This document shows, one piece after another, positions 10,306-18,579 of a stretch of 64,000 nucleotides of DNA. Source of the stretch: Serratia sp. H1w (GTDB lineage: Bacteria > Pseudomonadota > Gammaproteobacteria > Enterobacterales > Enterobacteriaceae). Both the position numbers and the translations under genes were made by a program. Below the pieces are notes generated by a model that did not search any database, was not told the origin of the DNA, and saw only the letters and a list, made by a program, of their open reading frames with translations. Positions within the stretch are counted from its first letter, which is position 1. The number at the start of each line of letters is the position of its first letter. The DNA lies in the NCBI RefSeq assembly GCF_000633355.1, contig NZ_AYMQ01000094.1, positions 1 to 64,000 on the forward strand, given 5' to 3'.

Positions 10306-12873
10306 TTACCGGCACTGCGCATTCAGCATCTGAATGCCAGCACTTTCCGTTGTCTGTTTTGTCAGTGAGTAACTCACCTGACACTGTTGGTCTGAAGCGC
10401 TGCCCCACTTCACATTCAGGCTGCCGCTGTCTGCCATCCCGGTCAGATAAACCTGGCCACCGTCCCCGACGATAAAGCCCTGTGCTGTTTTCTGCGCCGG
10501 ATCGCTCACCGTGGCACCGAACGGTACCGGTGCGCCGCCCTGGCGTAACAGCGTCATCAGTATTCGCTGACCCACGTTGGCCTGGAAGTTGGCTCGAACC
10601 ACTGCGCCACGGGTTGGCACCACGTTCTGAGAGGTCAACTCCACCTCAACGTCATCCGCCATAGTTTCGGTATTCAACTGCACCTGATTCTTGCGATAAG
10701 GGCTGACGTACGGCACGATGGCATAGCCACGCCAGTCGGTTTTAACCCCGGTCTGGTTGTTAACGCCCGTGCCACCTGCTCCTGGTGCTTTCACCAGCGC
10801 AATGGTTTCACCCAACGGTTGGCCGAAGGTCACCCCGTTCTGGTGCGCCACAATACCGCCCTGCAGGCCGTAGTTCAGACGCTGGCTATTGCGATCGTAG
10901 GCATAACCCGCCAACACTTCCCCATAGGTACCGCGATAGTCGGCATTCAGGTTGCCGCCGTTACCGATGCCTTTGTTGCCATAGCTTTGCTGTACGCCCC
11001 AACTCAGGTTGTTATCCGCTAACGCCGTGCCGTTCAGGCCGACGGAGTTGTTGGTGGAACCCTTCTGGCTGGTGTTCAGGTTGTAGCTGGCATAAGTCCT
11101 GCTCAGCCAACGATCCAGCGGTATGCTGACGTTAAGCGCAAAGATCTGATCGCGGTCATAAACGGCGCCACTGCTGTTGCCACTGGCCGTCGAATTTTCG
11201 TTATAGCTGTAGCTCAACCCGTAGCTGATACCGTTCCAGCTGTTGTTATAGCCGGCACCAATCGAACGCAAGGTACGATCGCTGTTCCAGTAGTCTTCGC
11301 TGACCCAGTTTAATGACAGGGTTCCCGCCGCATCTCCCAAGTTCTGGCTAATGGTCAACTCACTGCGGTTGCGCCTGCGGTCGATAAGCCGGTAACTACT
11401 ACCGTCACGGTAGGTGTCCAATACTTCCTGCAAACTGTAATAGCCAGCGGTTGAGTAACGGTAACCGGCAATCGAGAAGTTGGTACCGGTCTGGACGAGG
11501 TTCTTGCTGTAACGAACTCGCCATGACTGGCCATCGGTTTTAGGTTGGTCTTGCATCGTAGACCATGCCTGGGTCACGTCTGCCGAGATGGCACCGATGT
11601 CACCCATGTTCTTGCCCAGCCCCAAGGCCACTGACTGGTACTTGCTGGCAAACTGGCCACCGCCGTAGGCCGTAAAGCCATTGGACAGACCATAAATCGC
11701 CGTGCCCTGGCTGAACAGGGTCTTGTCTATGCTGTTGTCATAAGAACGGTACTGCCCGCTGGTGACCGAGTACTTCAAACGACCTTGACGCTGCAGCACT
11801 GGCAGCGAGGCAAACGGCACCACCATCTGCTGTTGGCTACCGTCAGCTTCCCTGATGGTCACCATCAGGTCACCGCTGCCCCCGGTAGGGAACATATCAT
11901 TGATTTCAAAGGCACCTGGCGCCACGTAGGTCTGGTAAATCACGTAGCCGTTCTGGCGGATAATCACCTGCGCATTGGTTCGAGCAATACCCCGAACCGT
12001 TGGCGCATAGCCCTTCAGGCTGTCCGGTATCATTTCGTCGTCCGAGGCCAACTGCCCACCACGGAACGGTACGCTGTCGAACACGTCCGAAGGCGAACTG
12101 CTATCCCCCAGCGTCATCTGACTTTTCAGCGCGATAATGTCACGCTGGGCATAGGTATAGATGGTGTCCCATTTATCCTGACCGTCACTGCTTCGGCTCC
12201 AGGTGGTGTAATTACGCAACCGCCACGCCCCGATGTTGACACCTGGCCGCAGGTTGACGTACTGGCTGTTGCTGTCTTGGCTATTGCCATTACGTGCATA
12301 AGTATTGGCACCGCTCATGCTATAGTTGAGCAGCAATGCCGGGATACCTTGATCCCACTGGCTTTCAGGAACGTAACCACGTGCTTTCTGTGAGAGGGCT
12401 GCCTGAGGAATACTGATCAGTAATTGCTGTTCGCTGAAACGGAACTGGGCGCTGGCCTGGGGAATGGCACTGAGGTTGGCGCATTGTGACTTGGCATCAC
12501 CGAGCCCTGGGAATAAATCGGTTTTCACCCCCAAGGCATTAAGTTGCTCTACGCTCAGACAAGGTTGCAGATGCTCTTTGCCATCAGCCCCTTTTTGCAT
12601 ACTGAACGTCACATCCCGTGTGTCCTGCTGTTCGTTATTAAGATAGATATCGACGCGATAGGTGCCCGGCGCCTGACCTATGCCTTCTTCAAAAACCGTT
12701 AAATCTGTCGCGCCCTGGTTTGGGTTATCCATTTGCAGCAGTGCAGGGTTGAAATAGTCGCGCGCCTGTACGCTAAAGGATAGGGTTCCCATCAATGCCA
12801 ACTGGGTAGCAATCAAATAAGCCAGCCTGCTGATGCGTGGCGAATGCCCGGCCTGGCTTTTATTGTTATTCAT
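10306..12873 (-). CDS. Fimbrial outer-membrane usher protein
   Basis: FimD-family usher that receives chaperone-pilin complexes and assembles the pilus through a large beta-barrel in the outer membrane. The 855-residue product has a signal peptide, the N-terminal usher domain (FNPALLQMD), the barrel and plug region (PFRGGQLASDDEMIPDSLKG, PTVRGIA, GAFEINDM), and the C-terminal domains ending with LNAQCR. I chose ATG 12873 (MNNNKSQAG), which has a GGAG site; the ORF is open to 12951. The order pilin-chaperone-usher is typical. Confidence 0.93.
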   Translation of the reverse strand: MNNNKSQAGHSPRISRLAYLIATQLALMGTLSFSVQARDYFNPALLQMDNPNQGATDLTVFEEGIGQAPGTYRVDIYLNNEQQDTRDVTFSMQKGADGKEHLQPCLSVEQLNALGVKTDLFPGLGDAKSQCANLSAIPQASAQFRFSEQQLLISIPQAALSQKARGYVPESQWDQGIPALLLNYSMSGANTYARNGNSQDSNSQYVNLRPGVNIGAWRLRNYTTWSRSSDGQDKWDTIYTYAQRDIIALKSQMTLGDSSSPSDVFDSVPFRGGQLASDDEMIPDSLKGYAPTVRGIARTNAQVIIRQNGYVIYQTYVAPGAFEINDMFPTGGSGDLMVTIREADGSQQQMVVPFASLPVLQRQGRLKYSVTSGQYRSYDNSIDKTLFSQGTAIYGLSNGFTAYGGGQFASKYQSVALGLGKNMGDIGAISADVTQAWSTMQDQPKTDGQSWRVRYSKNLVQTGTNFSIAGYRYSTAGYYSLQEVLDTYRDGSSYRLIDRRRNRSELTISQNLGDAAGTLSLNWVSEDYWNSDRTLRSIGAGYNNSWNGISYGLSYSYNENSTASGNSSGAVYDRDQIFALNVSIPLDRWLSRTYASYNLNTSQKGSTNNSVGLNGTALADNNLSWGVQQSYGNKGIGNGGNLNADYRGTYGEVLAGYAYDRNSQRLNYGLQGGIVAHQNGVTFGQPLGETIALVKAPGAGGTGVNNQTGVKTDWRGYAIVPYVSPYRKNQVQLNTETMADDVEVELTSQNVVPTRGAVVRANFQANVGQRILMTLLRQGGAPVPFGATVSDPAQKTAQGFIVGDGGQVYLTGMADSGSLNVKWGSASDQQCQVSYSLTKQTTESAGIQMLNAQCR

Positions 12874-12976
12874 CCGTTTTACTCCATTGCCTGCAGGGTG
12901 AAATCCCCCCCTGTGTCCTGTGCCCCACGGCCTGTGGGGATGCCTGCTCAATCAACGCAATACCTTGCAAGTCCTG

Positions 12977-13654
12977 CTATAACGCTGCGAGCTGCTCTTT
13001 GCTTACCGCCCCGTAATCATTGATAATCTTCCAGCTGAGCGGGCCGCCGCTCACTCCGGTTGGCAGCGCAAAGCTTGCGGTACTCATCGGAGCCACATAG
13101 GTCACATCGCTCAATTTCTTGCCTGCAACCTTCACTTCATAGAAGTTCATATAAAACGGCGTTGGGTTGGTCACCTGCAGGTTATTACCACTGCGCTGCC
13201 AGGTAAGTTTCTCTGTCACTTGCTCCGGCGTGCCTTTGATACCCTGCGGGCGGTAAATCAGCTTGATGCGCGTCTTCACTGCAATTTGCAGCGTATTGCG
13301 GACGTCACCTTTGCTGGCGGCGGGAATGGACTTGATGTTCATCCAATACAACGATTCTTTATCGGAGGACAGATTGCCCCCGGCACGCACTACGCGCAGG
13401 ACGTTTTTCTGGTCGCCATCCAGGCGGAACAGCGGCGGGGTCACCACAAAGGGGGCTTTCTCAGCGCCACCTGCGGTGGTCTCTACCCAGGTCTGGATGA
13501 GGTACGGCCCCTTGTCCGGGTTACTGACGCTCAGTGAAGACTCCTTTTTACCGCCTTCATAAATCAGACGCGTACCGCCCACAATCACGCCGGCCTGAGT
13601 TGCACAACTCATCATCAGCAAGCCCATCAGCACTGTGGCAGGAATAAATTTCAT
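12977..13654 (-). CDS. Periplasmic fimbrial chaperone
   Basis: PapD/FimC-type chaperone that caps pilin subunits by donor-strand complementation. The 225-residue protein has a signal peptide (MKFIPATVLMGLLMMSCATQA), the first Ig-like domain starting GVIVGGTRLIYEGGKKESS, the pilin-binding G1 strand region followed by KTRIKLIYRPQGI, and a second Ig domain. ATG 13654 has an AGGGG site and gives the normal signal-peptide start. It lies between the major pilin and usher genes. Confidence 0.93.
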   Translation of the reverse strand: MKFIPATVLMGLLMMSCATQAGVIVGGTRLIYEGGKKESSLSVSNPDKGPYLIQTWVETTAGGAEKAPFVVTPPLFRLDGDQKNVLRVVRAGGNLSSDKESLYWMNIKSIPAASKGDVRNTLQIAVKTRIKLIYRPQGIKGTPEQVTEKLTWQRSGNNLQVTNPTPFYMNFYEVKVAGKKLSDVTYVAPMSTASFALPTGVSGGPLSWKIINDYGAVSKEQLAAL

Positions 13655-13746
13655 ACAAACACCCCTAAAATGAGACATAAAGGCCAGCTCAACTACCGCT
13701 GGCCTGAAATCAGAACAACTAATCTCTACGTCGAATCGGTAAAGTC

Positions 13747-14280
13747 TTAGTTGTAGTTAAGGGTGAAGCTAGCGGTGGAGTTCGCAACACCAGAAGTGAT
13801 GGTGGCGGAGGTAGAGATATAACGTGCAACGAAGTCCAGATCGTTATTACCTACAACCAGTGGATATGATTTGGATGCAGTAAACAATGGAACTACAGCG
13901 TTAGCGTCATCGCTCAGCTGAATACCAACACCTGTTGCGCCACCAGCAGTCAGTGCCAGAACGGTGTTGTCACCAGACACAGCGATACCGTCAAATTTGA
14001 CTGAAGCTTGAGTTGCCGCAGCCGGGCAACCTGTCAATTTGATGGTGAAATTGGTTGCAGAAGATTTAACACCCGCAGTCGGAACGCCACCCACGTTGAA
14101 AGAAGTGGTAGCGACTTCACCCAGATTTACTTGCAGCGGGCTGCCTGGGTTGTTAGTCACAACACAAGCGTCATCGGTGATTTTACCAACGAAATCAACT
14201 TGACCATCAGCAGCCGCAGCAGCGGTAACGGCAAATACAGAAGAGGCTAATACGGCAACAGCGATCAGATTCTTTTTCAT
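13747..14280 (-). CDS. Major fimbrial subunit (FimA-like pilin)
   Basis: A 177-residue pilin with signal peptide MKKNLIAVAVLASSVFAVTA, a mature start near AAADGQVDFVGKI, two cysteines (DACVV and LTGCPA) for the domain disulfide, and the C-terminal strand ASFTLNYN. It is the first gene after the candidate invertible switch, like fimA. The start at 14280 follows an AAAGGA site; the longer ORF (14307) begins within the leader. The 152-base untranslated stretch to the inverted repeat resembles fim operons. Confidence 0.9.
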   Translation of the reverse strand: MKKNLIAVAVLASSVFAVTAAAAADGQVDFVGKITDDACVVTNNPGSPLQVNLGEVATTSFNVGGVPTAGVKSSATNFTIKLTGCPAAATQASVKFDGIAVSGDNTVLALTAGGATGVGIQLSDDANAVVPLFTASKSYPLVVGNNDLDFVARYISTSATITSGVANSTASFTLNYN

Positions 14281-14432
14281 ACAACACTTTCCTTTAATGT
14301 AATGCACTCATGTGCATAGCAAAATTATTTGACATAGCCTTATGTCGTTCCCTGTTTATTTAGTTCCTAGCGATAACCTCGCCCGTTAAATAACTGCTCG
14401 GGCCGTTAAGCCTTGTCTAACCGACGAGTCAT

Positions 14433-14746
14433 TTTGAACTAAAGTGTACCGTCCAGTTTTTTATACTGAAATTTACAATATGACAGCATTAAACTTCAGA
14501 AGGAGATCAGATAGTAAACAATAGCTAACCAATGGGACTATTCTGATCGGGCGTGAGGAGACGTCGTGATAAGCCTGAAAAGTGATAAACAAGAACGAAC
14601 TGGGAAAAAATCATGAAAGGAAATTAGCAAGAAAATGGTTTAATTCATTGATATAAATTAAATTTAAAAAATAAAAACACTCGCTATAACAAATTTGTTG
14701 ACTAGCAAAAAGATAATCCTTAGAGTGCGTGACAGTTTAGTTCAAA
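14433..14746. promoter_or_regulatory. Candidate fimS-like invertible promoter element
   Basis: TTTGAACTAAA (14433-14443) and its exact reverse complement TTTAGTTCAAA (14736-14746) bound a 314-bp AT-rich stretch without genes, between a FimE-like recombinase and the major pilin. The E. coli fim switch is about the same length and in the same position. AAAGTGTACCG follows both sites in direct orientation except for one base nearby. Promoter-like boxes inside: TTGACT (14698) with TAGAGT (14721), 17 bases apart, pointing away from the pilin; and a weaker CTGTCA/TATAAA pair near the left end pointing toward it. Inversion is inferred. Confidence 0.65.
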
Positions 14747-14779
14747 GTGTACCGGGTGAATTAAATCATTACATTTCGT

Positions 14780-15328
14780 TTACCAAACTTCCTTAAACCT
14801 CCGCGCATTGCTGGCCGTATAAAGTACGGTGTGCTGAATATTCTTATGTCCCAGGAAATCCTGAATCAATCTTGTATCTATCCCTCGATCTGCCAGTGCA
14901 AATCCACAGCCATGCCGCAGCATATGGGGGTGAGCGTTGACCTCCAAACCAGCTAACTCACTGTAATTACGCATTAGCCAATAGATCCGCTGGCGGGATA
15001 GATGATTCCCCTTCTCGGAGAGGAATAACCAGTCGCTGTCGGCACCTCGATAATTACGTCTAACTTTCAACCAGGCGCGTAGCGCTTTATGTTCTTTGGC
15101 ATATAAAGGATGAATGGTGGAAAAGCCGTTCTTCAACCGATGGATATAAATGCTTTTGCCTTCCAGGTCGATATCGGAAAGGCGCCAACGGTTGATCTCA
15201 CTGACGCGACACCCGTGGATAAAACACATCCAAATCAAACAGTAATCGCGCTCCGGGTGCTTGCCATGCTGGGTAGCCCCTAGCAGACGCGCCACTTCGG
15301 AAGGAGTCAGATGCTTGCGATTATTCAT
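14780..15328 (-). CDS. FimE/FimB-like tyrosine recombinase (switch-proximal)
   Basis: A 182-residue site-specific recombinase of the short fimbrial class, which has only the catalytic domain. Catalytic residues are visible: Arg41 (HGCRVSE), His135-x-x-Arg138 (HMLRHGCG), His161 (LGHKN) and the nucleophile Tyr170 (VLYTASNA). It lies 33 bases from the right inverted repeat and is transcribed toward it, in the place of fimE. It probably inverts the adjacent element and so switches fimbriae on and off. GC is lower than in the backbone genes. Confidence 0.92.
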   Translation of the reverse strand: MNNRKHLTPSEVARLLGATQHGKHPERDYCLIWMCFIHGCRVSEINRWRLSDIDLEGKSIYIHRLKNGFSTIHPLYAKEHKALRAWLKVRRNYRGADSDWLFLSEKGNHLSRQRIYWLMRNYSELAGLEVNAHPHMLRHGCGFALADRGIDTRLIQDFLGHKNIQHTVLYTASNARRFKEVW

Positions 15329-15866
15329 AGTGCCTCACTGTTACTTTACAAAGAAATGTGCAGGGCTATTCATCCTTTTACATACCTACAAGATTAATGG
15401 GATCGTCGATGCAAGGGTGGTGACAGCTTCAGCCGACCCCCAGAAACAGTATAGCGGAGAGGAAAAATGACAACAGCCATGGAATGATTAAGGGTATCTG
15501 GCAGAAAAAAATCCTGACCACCAAACCCTGTCAGCAAGGGCTACACCTTGCCATTTCCAAGATAAGTCCTAATTGATTTTATTAATAAACAGCGAAATAA
15601 CCACTCAGAGTGAGTTCCAGAATCGATATTGACGATATAAGTTCCAATCTATTTTAACGTTTTTGAATAACCTTCACCCTTTTATGGAACGCCCATTTTA
15701 AATCATCTTGAATGCCTACGAGAGGTCCAATTAAAGTACCCCCCTTTATTATCACGTGACTTTATTAGTGAAAGTATAGGTAAAAAGCTAGACTCAGTCA
15801 TCATTCGATGGCACTAGTTGTCATTGACGAATTAAGGGGGGGATTACTTTCCCAACAGGCTCTGCT
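15329..15866. other. Intergenic region between the two recombinase genes
   Basis: AT-rich, 538 bases, no supported ORF. It should carry the promoter of the switch-proximal recombinase near 15330-15450. Near the other end is an imperfect inverted repeat: AAAGTACCCCCCTTTATT (15733-15750) against AATTAAGGGGGGGATTACTTT minus its last base (15830-15850). Confidence 0.55.
15733..15850. repeat. Imperfect inverted repeat downstream of the distal recombinase
   Basis: Arms at 15733-15750 and 15830-15850 match in AAAGTA, a run of at least six C/G and CTT-ATT, with a two-base gap, about 80 bases apart. It begins 16 bases beyond the stop of the distal recombinase. It may be a second recombinase site or simply a structured 3' end. 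Confidence 0.45.
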
Positions 15867-16427
15867 CTATAATGCAATCGAGCGAAAACGCCAGGCGTTG
15901 CTAGCCGTATAAATTACCGTGTTTTGAATATTTTTATGGCCCAGATAGTCCTGAATTAAACGTGTATCGATACCGGTATCCGCCAGCGCATAGCCACAAG
16001 AGTGGCGTAACATATGCGGATGCACCGGAACATTCAGATCGGCAAGTTCACCATACTCGCGGATCAGGCGATGCAGTTGCTGGCGAGAGAGCCGCCCCCC
16101 CTGGCGTGACAGAAACAGAAAGTCACTATCTGCTTCAAGATATTGCGGGCGCAGAGCTAGCCAACTGACCAACGCAGACCGCTCACGTGGCTGGATGGGA
16201 TGCTGGACGGAAAAACCGTTTTTCAGGCGATTGACATACAATTTATCGCTGATTAAATCCAAATCCTGCAACCGCAGATTACAGAGCTCCGAGACACGCA
16301 ATCCGTGAATGAAACAAACCAGTAGCATGCATTTATCGCGGATAGTGTTCTTATGTTCAGGAATGGCATCGAGTAAACGCTGTACTTCATCCATACTCAA
16401 AAACTTACGATTGGTGTTAGCCGACAT
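15867..16427 (-). CDS. FimB-like tyrosine recombinase (switch-distal)
   Basis: A 186-residue paralogue of the neighbouring recombinase, with Arg44 (HGLRVSE), HMLRHSCG, LGHKN and the tyrosine of VIYTASNAWRF. ATG 16427 has an AGGGA site; the ORF is open seven codons further. Its place farther from the switch corresponds to fimB, which in E. coli inverts in both directions whereas FimE favours ON to OFF; whether these two share that division cannot be seen from sequence. Confidence 0.91.
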   Translation of the reverse strand: MSANTNRKFLSMDEVQRLLDAIPEHKNTIRDKCMLLVCFIHGLRVSELCNLRLQDLDLISDKLYVNRLKNGFSVQHPIQPRERSALVSWLALRPQYLEADSDFLFLSRQGGRLSRQQLHRLIREYGELADLNVPVHPHMLRHSCGYALADTGIDTRLIQDYLGHKNIQNTVIYTASNAWRFRSIAL

Positions 16428-16765
16428 GCAGTATTTCCCTATACCCATTTATGTTCAGAAATTTGATTTAACGACATAAGAAAATTCTGGTCAAGCTCCT
16501 GACTAGAGGCTTATTGGGACTTTGTGGAATAACTCTAGTTTCAGTGGGCTTAGCGCCTTTATTTATTTGTAACTATTGGTAACAAAATGTGTATTAGTAT
16601 ATTTTTTGAACCAATAATTCAATCCGGGAGAATTAGTTAACCCTGCCGATTTTGAGTTGGACATCATTTTTCAGCGGTGTTCTGGTGATAAGGAGCAACC
16701 CATAGAGTTGCAATAGAGAGGGAGTTAGTGAAGGAGGGGTATGCAGAGATACCCCCGAGCTTAAC
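16428..16765. other. Intergenic region between recombinase and biosynthetic cluster
   Basis: No gene supported. It holds the upstream region of the distal recombinase and, at its low-identity right end, a hairpin that probably ends the biosynthetic operon (16736-16755). Confidence 0.6.
16736..16755 (-). terminator. Putative terminator of the peptide/fatty-acid operon
   Basis: Perfect 7-bp stem GGGGTAT / ATACCCC with a 6-base loop, 10 bases after the ketoreductase stop on the minus strand. The following minus-strand sequence is pyrimidine-rich but not a pure T-run. Confidence 0.5.
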
Positions 16766-17500
16766 TTAAACGGTTAACCCCCCGTCCAGGATCAGGCTTT
16801 GGCCCGTCATATAACGGCTGTCATCACCGATCAAAAACGCGGTGGTGCGTGCCACTTCGCTGGCCTTACCCAGGCGGCGCAGCGGGATTTGCTTGCGCAG
16901 TGCCTTCAGCGCCTCTGGCGGAATGGCCTGCGTCATTTCGCTTTCGATAATCCCCGGCAGCAGGCAGTTCACCCGGATACCAAAGCGTGCCACTTCCAGC
17001 GCCAGGGATTTTCCCATGCCGATCATCGCTGCTTTGCTGGCCCCGTAGGCCGTCTGCCCGGTGTTGCCCTTGATGCCGGTGACCGAAGACATCAGCACCA
17101 TCGCCCCTTCCCCCTGCGCCATCATCGCCGGCAGTAGATGGCGGTTCCAGTAGAAAATGGCGTTGAGGTTGGTGTCGATCACCTGCCGCCAGCGCTCACC
17201 GGTTTGCTGGATATGCAGGTCATCCAGCGTGATCCCGGCGTTATGGATCACCGCAAAAGGCGCGCCATGGCGTGCCAGCAACTGCGGAGCCACGGCATCC
17301 ACCGCCTGCTCGTCGCTGCCATCACACACGCAGCTTTCCACCCAGCCCGGTAAACCCGCGCAGGCTTTTATAACTGCCGACTCCGCCTCGGAGCCGCTAC
17401 GGCAGGTGAACACCACGTTCCACTGTTTGGCCAACTCTTCCACCAGCGCCCGGCCAATCCCCCGGCTACCGCCTGTCACTAACACCCATTGTTTTGTCAT
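16766..17500 (-). CDS. 3-oxoacyl-ACP reductase (FabG-like, SDR family)
   Basis: Short-chain dehydrogenase that reduces 3-oxoacyl-ACP to 3-hydroxyacyl-ACP with NADPH. The 244-residue protein has the cofactor loop GGSRGIGRA, HNAGIT, and the catalytic tetrad Asn111, Ser139, Tyr152 and Lys156 (YGASK), plus the C-terminal GQSLILDGG. ATG 17500 lies four bases after the ACP stop. It is not the housekeeping fabG: the neighbours are a dedicated ketosynthase, dehydratase and ACP. It closes the operon. Confidence 0.9.
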   Translation of the reverse strand: MTKQWVLVTGGSRGIGRALVEELAKQWNVVFTCRSGSEAESAVIKACAGLPGWVESCVCDGSDEQAVDAVAPQLLARHGAPFAVIHNAGITLDDLHIQQTGERWRQVIDTNLNAIFYWNRHLLPAMMAQGEGAMVLMSSVTGIKGNTGQTAYGASKAAMIGMGKSLALEVARFGIRVNCLLPGIIESEMTQAIPPEALKALRKQIPLRRLGKASEVARTTAFLIGDDSRYMTGQSLILDGGLTV

Positions 17501-17504
17501 AGGA

Positions 17505-17753
17505 TCACTGTTGCGCGTCGACCAGGCTTTGACAGAGTTCACCCAGCGTCATATTCGGCTTGTCGATGAACATTTCGGCGGTCAGCGTGGCCCCAAACTC
17601 ACGTTTGGCCAGCACCATCAGCTCCACATAGTCCAGGCTGTCCAGCTTCAACTGATGTAGCGGCATCTCTGGCGACAGATCGCTCATTTCGAGATCTTTG
17701 GCATCACAAATCATTTCAGTGACGGTGTCATAAACCTGTTGATACTTTTCCAT
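17505..17753 (-). CDS. Acyl carrier protein of the dedicated fatty-acid module
   Basis: An 82-residue acidic carrier protein. The phosphopantetheine attachment site is Ser39 in KLDSLDYVEL. Helix positions fit a type-II ACP. It carries the growing acyl chain between the adjacent ketosynthase, ketoreductase and dehydratase. No phosphopantetheinyl transferase gene is nearby, so a host enzyme would have to activate it. The start has 16 bases to the dehydratase stop. Confidence 0.9.
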   Translation of the reverse strand: MEKYQQVYDTVTEMICDAKDLEMSDLSPEMPLHQLKLDSLDYVELMVLAKREFGATLTAEMFIDKPNMTLGELCQSLVDAQQ

Positions 17754-17769
17754 GATGATATCCCTGTAG

Positions 17770-18579
17770 TTAATTGTCGGCCAATGGCCATGTTTTTAAG
17801 GTCACCGAGGTGACGAGCAACGGGTGCCGCTGCGTTCTGGCCTCGATCACCGTACGTAGCACAAACCCGTTGCTTCTATCCCCGATAATCAGCATCGGCT
17901 GGATGTGGTAATACAACCGATCTTCGGGTTCAAACAGCGCCGTGGGGGTAAACAAACGGGCGCTGAAGTGAGTTTCATGGTGCGTCTGCACCACCGGGAT
18001 CTGGGCAAACACGTCGATCAACGTGGCAGCCTGGAGTTCCGGTAGGGCGGTGGTTAGCGCCGCCAACGTTGCTGGAGACTTGACCAGCAGTTGGAACAGC
18101 AGGGCATCGAAGAAACTCCACGCCTGCGTGGCTTCCAATGCCTGCCCCGGGAAGGACTGGCAGAGCGCCATCACCTCAGCCACGGTCAGCGCATGCTGGT
18201 GATTGCAAGCCGCCAGTTCCAACGGGCGGCCCGCAGCCAGCTTGCTGTTGAAGCAGTTTTGCCGAGTAGCGCAATCCAACAACTCGCCGGTGATCTGTTT
18301 GCCGTTGCCCCCGATCTGCAAATCATACGGCGTCTGGCACAGCACCGGCCGACGCATGCGGGTACTGAATACATAAAAGTCATGTTCCGGCGGAGCTGCA
18401 AGCAGCGTCGCACTCAACTGACGTTTCATGTCCAGCATCGCCCGCATCCCATGGACGCTCAGTTGATCGGCCCCCATTTTGCGGACGTGTTGCAGATCAA
18501 AGTGGATCGGGTTGTAGTCGCCGGAGAAGGCGGCCCACTCCTCGGCATCGCGCAGGGTGTAGTTGAGGATCATACTCAT
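17770..18579 (-). CDS. MaoC-like hotdog dehydratase/hydratase
   Basis: A 269-residue protein with an N-terminal MaoC-type hotdog domain: the hydratase motif SGDYNPIHFD supplies the Asp and His pair. The C-terminal half (from about residue 180, HETHFSARLF) looks like a second hotdog fold without the catalytic pair. It would dehydrate 3-hydroxyacyl-ACP to enoyl-ACP. No enoyl reductase lies in the cluster, so the chain may stay unsaturated or 3-hydroxylated. It overlaps the ketosynthase gene by ATGA, showing translational coupling. Confidence 0.8.
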   Translation of the reverse strand: MSMILNYTLRDAEEWAAFSGDYNPIHFDLQHVRKMGADQLSVHGMRAMLDMKRQLSATLLAAPPEHDFYVFSTRMRRPVLCQTPYDLQIGGNGKQITGELLDCATRQNCFNSKLAAGRPLELAACNHQHALTVAEVMALCQSFPGQALEATQAWSFFDALLFQLLVKSPATLAALTTALPELQAATLIDVFAQIPVVQTHHETHFSARLFTPTALFEPEDRLYYHIQPMLIIGDRSNGFVLRTVIEARTQRHPLLVTSVTLKTWPLADN

